From: JBBDMC01 sp964441935
GTDB lineage: Bacteria; Pseudomonadota; Alphaproteobacteria; Rhizobiales; Kaistiaceae
Direction of reading: 5' to 3'
Length of the DNA stretch: 10,277 nt
NCBI GenBank assembly: GCA_964441935.1
Contig: CAYTXI010000091.1
Location: 1 to 10,277 of the forward strand
Within the stretch, counting starts at the first letter, position 1; every line of letters starts with the position of its first letter. The notes beneath the pieces were generated by a model. It was not told where the DNA came from, did no database searches, and worked only from the letters and a program-made list of their open reading frames with translations. A program made the translations under genes and the position numbers. Below, piece by piece: positions 5,556-10,277 of this stretch.

Positions 5556-7169
5556 ATGGCCATCAAGCCGGCATCAACGCCGCTCCCCGACGTGGTTCGC
5601 GTCCGCCGCGCGCTTCTTTCCGTCTACGACAAGACCGGCCTGGTCGATCTCGCCCGTGCGCTCGCGAACTTGGGCATCGAGTTGATCTCCACCGGCGGCA
5701 CCCGCGCGGCCCTGACCGACGCCGGCATCGCCTCGCGCGAGGTCTCCGACGTCACCGGCTTTCCCGAGATCATGGACGGCCGCGTCAAGACGCTCCACCC
5801 GAAGATCCACGGCGGCCTCCTCGCCGTTCGCGGCGAGCCGGCCCATGCCGGGGCCATGAGCGAGCACGGCATCGGCGCCATCGACCTCGTCGTCGTCAAC
5901 CTCTACCCGTTCGAGGCGACCGTGGGGTCCGGCGCCGACCAGCGCACCGTGGTCGAGAACGTCGACATCGGTGGCCCGGCCATGATCCGCGCCGCCGCCA
6001 AGAACCACGGCTATGTCGCCGTCGTCGTCGACCCGTCCGACTACGCCGATCTCACCACCGCGCTAGCCGCCCACGACGGCACATCTCTCGACCTCCGCCG
6101 CCGCCTCGCGGCCAAGGCCTTCGCCCGCACCGCCGCCTATGACGCCGCCATCGCCCACTGGTTCGCCGAGACCGGTGAGGATGCACTGCCGGACTGGCTC
6201 ACCTTCTCCGGCCGCCGCGCCGCGCGGCTCCGCTACGGTGAGAACCCACACCAGACCGCCGCCCTCTATCTCACCGGCGACAAGCGCCCCGGCGTTGCCC
6301 TCGCCACCCAGGTCCAGGGCAAGCAGCTCTCCTACAACAACGTCAACGACACCGACGCGGCTTACGAGCTCGCCGCCGAATTCGACCCCGGCGTCTCGGC
6401 CGCCGTCGCCATCGTCAAGCATGCCAACCCCTGCGGCGTCGCCACCGCCGTCGCCGTCGCCGAGGCCTACATGAAGGCGCTCCGCTGCGACCCGGTCTCC
6501 GCCTTCGGCGGCATCGTTGCTTTGAACCGCCCCCTCGATGCCGAGGCCGCCACCGAAATCGTCAAGATCTTCACGGAGGTAATCATCGCCCCCGGCGCCG
6601 ACGACGAGGCCCTGTCCATCGTCGCCCAAAAGAAGAACCTGCGTTTGCTTGTCGCCGACGGCCTCCCCGATCCACGCCGGCGCGACCTTACCGTCCGCGT
6701 GGTCGCCGGCGGCCTGTCGGTTCAGGACCGCGACTGGGGAATGGTCTCCGAGCAGGATCTCAAGGTCGTCACCGAACGCGCGCCGAGCCCCGCCGAGACG
6801 CGCGACCTCCTGTTCGCCTGGCGGGTCGCCAAGCACGTCAAGTCGAACGCCATCGTCTACGCCAAGGACGGCGCCACGACCGGCATCGGCGCCGGCCAGA
6901 TGAGCCGCGTCGATTCCGCCCTGATCGCCACCCGCAAGGCCGGAGAGGCGGCGAAGACCGCCGGTCTGCCGGAGTCGCTTGCCGTCGGTTCTGTCTGCGC
7001 CTCAGACGCCTTCTTCCCCTTCCCCGACGGGCTCCTCGCCGCCGCCGACGCCGGCGCCACCGCCGTTATCCAGCCCGGCGGCTCCGTGCGCGATGAAGAG
7101 GTGATTGCCGCCGCCGACGAGCGTGGCCTTGCCATGGTTTTCACCGGTATGCGCCACTTCCGCCACTAG
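5556..7169 (+). CDS. purH: Bifunctional AICAR formyltransferase / IMP cyclohydrolase
   Basis: This 537-residue protein catalyses the last two steps of purine biosynthesis: formylation of AICAR with 10-formyl-tetrahydrofolate, then ring closure to IMP. The N-terminal MGS-like cyclohydrolase domain (about 1-150) shows RALLSVYDKTGL, STGGT and KTLHPKIHGGLLA. The transformylase domain follows with RYGENPHQTAALY, KQLSYNNVNDTDAA and the catalytic pair Lys288-His289 in VKHANPCGVA (Lys266-His267 in human ATIC). DPVSAFGGIVALNRPLD, GQMSRVDSA, ASDAFFPFPDGL and the C-terminal MRHFRH are also present. The length suits the family. ATG 5556 begins MAIKPASTPLPDVVRVRRAL, which suits alphaproteobacterial PurH; a GTG at 5505 would add 17 unlikely residues. 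Neither start has a clear Shine-Dalgarno. The stop overlaps that of the next, opposite gene. Confidence 0.96.
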   Translation: MAIKPASTPLPDVVRVRRALLSVYDKTGLVDLARALANLGIELISTGGTRAALTDAGIASREVSDVTGFPEIMDGRVKTLHPKIHGGLLAVRGEPAHAGAMSEHGIGAIDLVVVNLYPFEATVGSGADQRTVVENVDIGGPAMIRAAAKNHGYVAVVVDPSDYADLTTALAAHDGTSLDLRRRLAAKAFARTAAYDAAIAHWFAETGEDALPDWLTFSGRRAARLRYGENPHQTAALYLTGDKRPGVALATQVQGKQLSYNNVNDTDAAYELAAEFDPGVSAAVAIVKHANPCGVATAVAVAEAYMKALRCDPVSAFGGIVALNRPLDAEAATEIVKIFTEVIIAPGADDEALSIVAQKKNLRLLVADGLPDPRRRDLTVRVVAGGLSVQDRDWGMVSEQDLKVVTERAPSPAETRDLLFAWRVAKHVKSNAIVYAKDGATTGIGAGQMSRVDSALIATRKAGEAAKTAGLPESLAVGSVCASDAFFPFPDGLLAAADAGATAVIQPGGSVRDEEVIAAADERGLAMVFTGMRHFRH

Positions 7170-9154
7170 GCGCCGTCGACTTTCTCCCGTAGCGCCTCGA
7201 CGATCTCGGCGAACACCGCGTCCCAGTCCTCGTGGCGCGGCTGACGGAAGAGCCGCATCGTCGGGTACCAGGGCGAGTCCGTGCGCCCGTGCATCCACCG
7301 CCAGTCCGGCCGGAACCTCAGCGCCACCCACACCGGCCGCCCGAGCGCCCCGGCCAGGTGCACGCTTACCGTGTCCGACGACACGATCAGATCGAGGTTG
7401 GCCATGAGCCCCGCGACCTCCTCGAAGCCGTCAGGGTTGCGGCCGATCTCGTCGCCGAAGCTCTCGACGTTCATGCCCTCCGGCAGCGCCTCGAGCTGGT
7501 CGAGGCCGTTGATCGCCTGGATGCTGATCAGCCTGACTCCCGGAACCGCCGCCAGCGGTTCGAACCGCCCGAGCGGGATCGACCGATAGCGGTCGCGGAA
7601 GTACTCCGGGTTGCCCTGCCAGGCGACGCCGACCTTGAAGCCCTCCTCGCCGAGCCGCTTGCGCCACTTCTCCGCCCGCGCCTCATCGGCGGCGAGGTAG
7701 GGCACATTCCTCGGGATTGTCTCGAGCCGCGTGCCGAGCGCGTGCGGCAGGCTCATCAGCGGCGCCTCGTAGTCGAAGCCGCCTCTCATCCCCACCTCGT
7801 CGGTGACGTCGACCGTCGGGAAAGCGCGTGCGAACATCGCCTTCAGCGGCCGCTGCACGGTCATCGTCACTTGCGCGCCCGTTGCCGCGACCGCGGGGAC
7901 GAAGCGCCCGAACTGGATCGTGTCGCCGAGCCCTTGTTCTCGCATGATCAGGATCTTCTTGGCGGCGAGCGGCTCCCCCTGCCATGTCGGCGCCGCTCTG
8001 GCGGACCCGTGTCGATAGTCGCGGTCCCTGACGCGCCATTCGTGCTCCGCCCAGCCTCGCTCGAAGTCGCCGGTGCTGAGCAGCAGCATCGCATAGTGGT
8101 GGTGCACCTTTGCCGCCTCCGGATCGAGCGCCAGCGCCCGTTCGTAGTCCGCCGCCGCTTCGTCGAGGTCGCCGAGGTCGGTGAGCGCGATCGCCCGTCC
8201 GTGGAAGTAAGTGGCGCTCGCCGCCCCCAGCCGTTCGGCGGTCTTCAGCGTTTCGAGTTGTTCCTCGACCCGCCCGAGCTCGCTCAGCGCCAGCGCCCGT
8301 ATGGCGTAGTTGTCCGGGTCCTTCGGTGCGAGCCGGATCGCCTCGTCGGCCTCCTTGAGCGCCTCTTCGTAGCGCCCAAGCTCGCGGAGCACGGTCGAGC
8401 GCATCGCCCTGACGCCGGCGTGGCCTGGCTCGCGGGCGGCGAGCCCGTCGATGACCTCGAGCGCCGCGTCGAGCCGCTCTGCACGGACGAGCAGGCTCGC
8501 TTTCGCCACCATCGCCTCGACGTTGTCCGGCTCGACCGCTAGCGCCGCCTGGATCGCCGCCAGCGCCTCGTCGTACTGCCCGAGCTTGCCGTGCGCGCGC
8601 GCTTCGCCGAGGTAAGCGCCGATCAGATCCGGTTTCAGCGCCCGCGCTTGCCGGAAGTCGGCGAGCGCCTCGACCAGGCGGTTCTTGCCGGCGAGCGCCG
8701 TGCCGCGGTTTAGCCGCGCCTCGGCAAAGGGCTTTTGTTTCAACGCCCGCTCGTATGCGGTGATCGCCTCGTCGAGCTGGCCGAGTTCCTTGAGCACGTT
8801 GCCGCGGTTGTAGTGCGCCATGGCATAGTCCGGCCGGTGGCGCAGCGCGCGTTCCTCGGCCTTGAGCGCTTCTTCCAGCCGTCCCATCTCCTGCAGCGCC
8901 ACGCCGCGGTTGCAGTGCGCCTCCGGAAAAGACGGCGCCAACTTCAGCGCCTGATCGAACGCCTTCAGCGCCTCACGCGGCTTGCCCTGCTTGAGATAAA
9001 TGTCGCCAAGGATGTTGCGCCCAACCGGGTTCTTCAGCGCCCCGCCCGCTTGCAGCGTCTTGATCGCCTCGTCGAGGCGTCCTGCCTGGATGCGTTCCAC
9101 CGCGCCGGTCAACGCATTGGTAAGCGCCTGTTGCTGTGCTCCTGCCTTCGACAA
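7166..9154 (-). CDS. TPR-repeat protein with C-terminal glycosyltransferase-like domain
   Basis: This 662-residue protein has about eleven tetratricopeptide repeats over residues ~8-380, most of 34 residues (for example PEAHCNRGVALQEMGRLEEA at 78 and IGAYLGEARAHGKLGQYDEA at 178); the repeats at 111 and 280 have 33. Residues ~390-655 form a domain resembling GT9/OGT-type GT-B glycosyltransferases: KKILIMREQGLGDTIQFGR at 399-417, VGVAWQGNPEYFRDRYRSIP at 508-527, and SSDTVSVHLAGALGRPVWV at 592-610, which mirrors the donor-binding S-D-T/S-x-x-x-H-L-A motif of heptosyltransferases. Acceptor and donor are unknown; protein or surface-glycan glycosylation is an inference. No signal peptide is seen, so it is probably cytosolic. 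The start is a TTG at 9152-9154 with only a weak AAGAG before it; a GTG at 9098-9100 is an alternative that still keeps the repeats. It converges on purH with a four-base overlap. Confidence 0.8.
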   Translation of the reverse strand: MSKAGAQQQALTNALTGAVERIQAGRLDEAIKTLQAGGALKNPVGRNILGDIYLKQGKPREALKAFDQALKLAPSFPEAHCNRGVALQEMGRLEEALKAEERALRHRPDYAMAHYNRGNVLKELGQLDEAITAYERALKQKPFAEARLNRGTALAGKNRLVEALADFRQARALKPDLIGAYLGEARAHGKLGQYDEALAAIQAALAVEPDNVEAMVAKASLLVRAERLDAALEVIDGLAAREPGHAGVRAMRSTVLRELGRYEEALKEADEAIRLAPKDPDNYAIRALALSELGRVEEQLETLKTAERLGAASATYFHGRAIALTDLGDLDEAAADYERALALDPEAAKVHHHYAMLLLSTGDFERGWAEHEWRVRDRDYRHGSARAAPTWQGEPLAAKKILIMREQGLGDTIQFGRFVPAVAATGAQVTMTVQRPLKAMFARAFPTVDVTDEVGMRGGFDYEAPLMSLPHALGTRLETIPRNVPYLAADEARAEKWRKRLGEEGFKVGVAWQGNPEYFRDRYRSIPLGRFEPLAAVPGVRLISIQAINGLDQLEALPEGMNVESFGDEIGRNPDGFEEVAGLMANLDLIVSSDTVSVHLAGALGRPVWVALRFRPDWRWMHGRTDSPWYPTMRLFRQPRHEDWDAVFAEIVEALREKVDGA

Positions 9155-9258
9155 GGCTCTTGCCGTCCCGGTTCTCGGAGGCCGGCAAACTAACCGAGCC
9201 CGGGCGAAACTTCGATAGGGCCGCGGTTCCGGCGGGTATCCGTCGCGCCGTCGTCAGG

Positions 9259-10277
9259 TCAGTGCGCGTGTACGGGCTCGGTCAGGAAGCGCTCCGAGGA
9301 TACCGGCAGGGCCGGCTCTTCGATCGCCGCGGGGGCAACCTGGCCTTCGAGGATCGACCGCAGGGTCGCGATTTCGGCGGTGATGTCCTCGGCGAACCGC
9401 GCGCCCGCCTGCTCGAAGAACGCGCGGTCTTTCGGCTCGGGCTTGGCCGCGCGAATCTCAATGTGGGTTCCGCCGTCCGCAGTCTCCGTGAACACGTAGG
9501 TCATGAGGATCTTGGGCACGTCCGGGACCGGCAATAACGTCGTCAGGGTCAGCGAATCGAACGGGCGCCAGTCGAGGATTTCCTCGATGACGATGTCGTT
9601 GCCGTGCACGCAGTGAACGATTGTGCCGACACCGCGCCGGCCGCTTTCGGAAATCTCGCGCGCCGCGTCGGCGGCGCGCCATGTTGGCCTGTGCCGCGGG
9701 AGCGTGAAGTGCTCCCACACCGCCTGGCGCGGCGCGGCGATGACGAATTCGAACACGGCGCCGGAGTCGTCGCGGCTGACCTCAACGCGTTGGCGCTCGT
9801 TTTCCTCCACCCACGCCTCTTCCAGGTCGCGCACCCAGCACGTCACCTCGCCGATGATATCGATCGCCTCGGTGTGCGCCACCAGCCGCTGCGCCGCCGG
9901 ATCGATGCCCATCGCCGCGATGCAGGCGTCCGAATAGAGCGCGTAGGCGTGACCGCCGAAGCGCTCGGTGACAGCGTTCTTGAGCAGCCGGTGAATGAGG
10001 ATGACGTCGCGCCCGGCGAGTTCCTCGTGCCCCGCCATTTCCTGCTTGATGAACTGGCCGTAGTGCGAGACGAATTTCAGGTCGAGGTCCTGCATCCTGC
10101 TGCACGCGTTGCACTCGCACGACGTGGCGAACCCGATATCGCGGAGCCGCTTGCGAAAGGCGAAGTACGCCGATTCGACCGCGTCCTGAAGAAGCGAACC
10201 GTCGACCTCTTCCACGACCGCATACACGAACACCGCGTCGCCCTCGAACTTGGCGATGCGGAAGGGCGGGCGGAGCC
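9259..10277 (-). CDS. DUF2652 plus SRPBCC two-domain protein (N-terminus outside window)
   Basis: The frame is open from the right edge to a TGA at 9259-9261, giving 338 visible residues. The first part (to about residue 155) reads RIAKFEGDAVFVYA, then CECNAC at 53-58, DLDLKFVSHYGQF and GRDVILIHRLLKNAVTER, which I recognise as DUF2652, a family with a nucleotide-cyclase-like pattern (the K-EGDAVF-Y stretch). From about 170 to 310 an SRPBCC/polyketide-cyclase-type domain follows (FEFVIAAPRQAVWEHF, then DIVIEEILDWRPFDSLTL and HIEIRAAKPEPK), which normally forms a ligand pocket. The function is unknown; a signalling or lipid-sensing role is speculation. A GTG at 10231-10233 could look like a start, but the frame and the family similarity continue past it (LRPPFRIAKFEGDA), so the gene runs off the window. 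It lies 104 bp upstream of the TPR gene on the same strand. Confidence 0.8.
   Translation of the reverse strand, partial: LRPPFRIAKFEGDAVFVYAVVEEVDGSLLQDAVESAYFAFRKRLRDIGFATSCECNACSRMQDLDLKFVSHYGQFIKQEMAGHEELAGRDVILIHRLLKNAVTERFGGHAYALYSDACIAAMGIDPAAQRLVAHTEAIDIIGEVTCWVRDLEEAWVEENERQRVEVSRDDSGAVFEFVIAAPRQAVWEHFTLPRHRPTWRAADAAREISESGRRGVGTIVHCVHGNDIVIEEILDWRPFDSLTLTTLLPVPDVPKILMTYVFTETADGGTHIEIRAAKPEPKDRAFFEQAGARFAEDITAEIATLRSILEGQVAPAAIEEPALPVSSERFLTEPVHAH

Noticed and set aside
6063..6836. 257-residue Gly-rich open frame on the minus strand
   Set aside because: It is antisense to purH, whose motifs are continuous through this region.
7232..8542. 436-residue Arg-rich open frame on the plus strand
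   Set aside because: It is antisense to the TPR–glycosyltransferase gene, and its periodic composition mirrors the TPR codons.
8284..9154. Periodic pattern of about 102 bp that looks like a DNA tandem repeat
   Set aside because: The periodicity comes from 34-residue TPR units; the nucleotide copies are diverged, so it is a protein repeat and not a recent DNA repeat or CRISPR.
10231..10233. GTG as the start of the DUF2652 gene
   Set aside because: The frame and family-like residues (LRPPFRIAKFEGDA) continue upstream to the window edge, so the gene is cut by the window.

Overview
The window is high-GC DNA with a strong preference for C or G at the third codon position. Its gene content looks like an alphaproteobacterial chromosome: an Acs C-terminus, a DUF378 membrane protein, a secreted nuclease, an rsmB – heparinase II/III-like – purH order that I recall as common in Alphaproteobacteria (Hyphomicrobiales/Rhodospirillales), and a TPR–glycosyltransferase-like fusion. 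The genus cannot be told from sequence reading alone. I see no rRNA, tRNA, CRISPR array, transposase or phage gene.

Layout. (1) Positions 1-147 (+) are the last 48 codons of acetyl-CoA synthetase, followed by a strong hairpin at 174-197 that can end transcription from both sides. (2) Two leftward genes follow: a small DUF378 membrane protein (223-432) and an exported staphylococcal-nuclease-type protein (598-1056). (3) A 234-bp divergent intergenic region (1057-1290) holds three palindromes and a possible promoter, then rsmB (1291-2619, +) begins. (4) After 95 bp comes a heparinase II/III-like gene (2715-4469, +). (5) A DUF4386 membrane protein (4573-5298, +) follows, and directly behind it the wreck of a zinc-type alcohol dehydrogenase/quinone oxidoreductase gene (5295-5452). 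(6) purH (5556-7169, +) meets a leftward TPR–glycosyltransferase-like gene (7166-9154) tail to tail, with the two stop codons sharing the palindrome CTAG. (7) A leftward DUF2652 + SRPBCC two-domain protein (9259 to beyond the right edge) closes the window.

How the genes fit together. RsmB (16S rRNA m5C methylation) and PurH (last two steps of IMP synthesis) are housekeeping functions, and the heparinase-like gene between them is a long-standing but functionally unexplained neighbour. DUF4386 plus the dehydrogenase remnant looks like an accessory pair placed between the heparinase-like gene and purH and then half-destroyed by an internal deletion. The rest are independent units.

I do not see a convincing new multi-gene system. 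The most interesting points are the dehydrogenase remnant with its preserved four-base coupled start, the palindrome cluster and repeated GANTC-containing sites in the upstream regions, and the poorly characterised TPR–GT and DUF2652–SRPBCC proteins.
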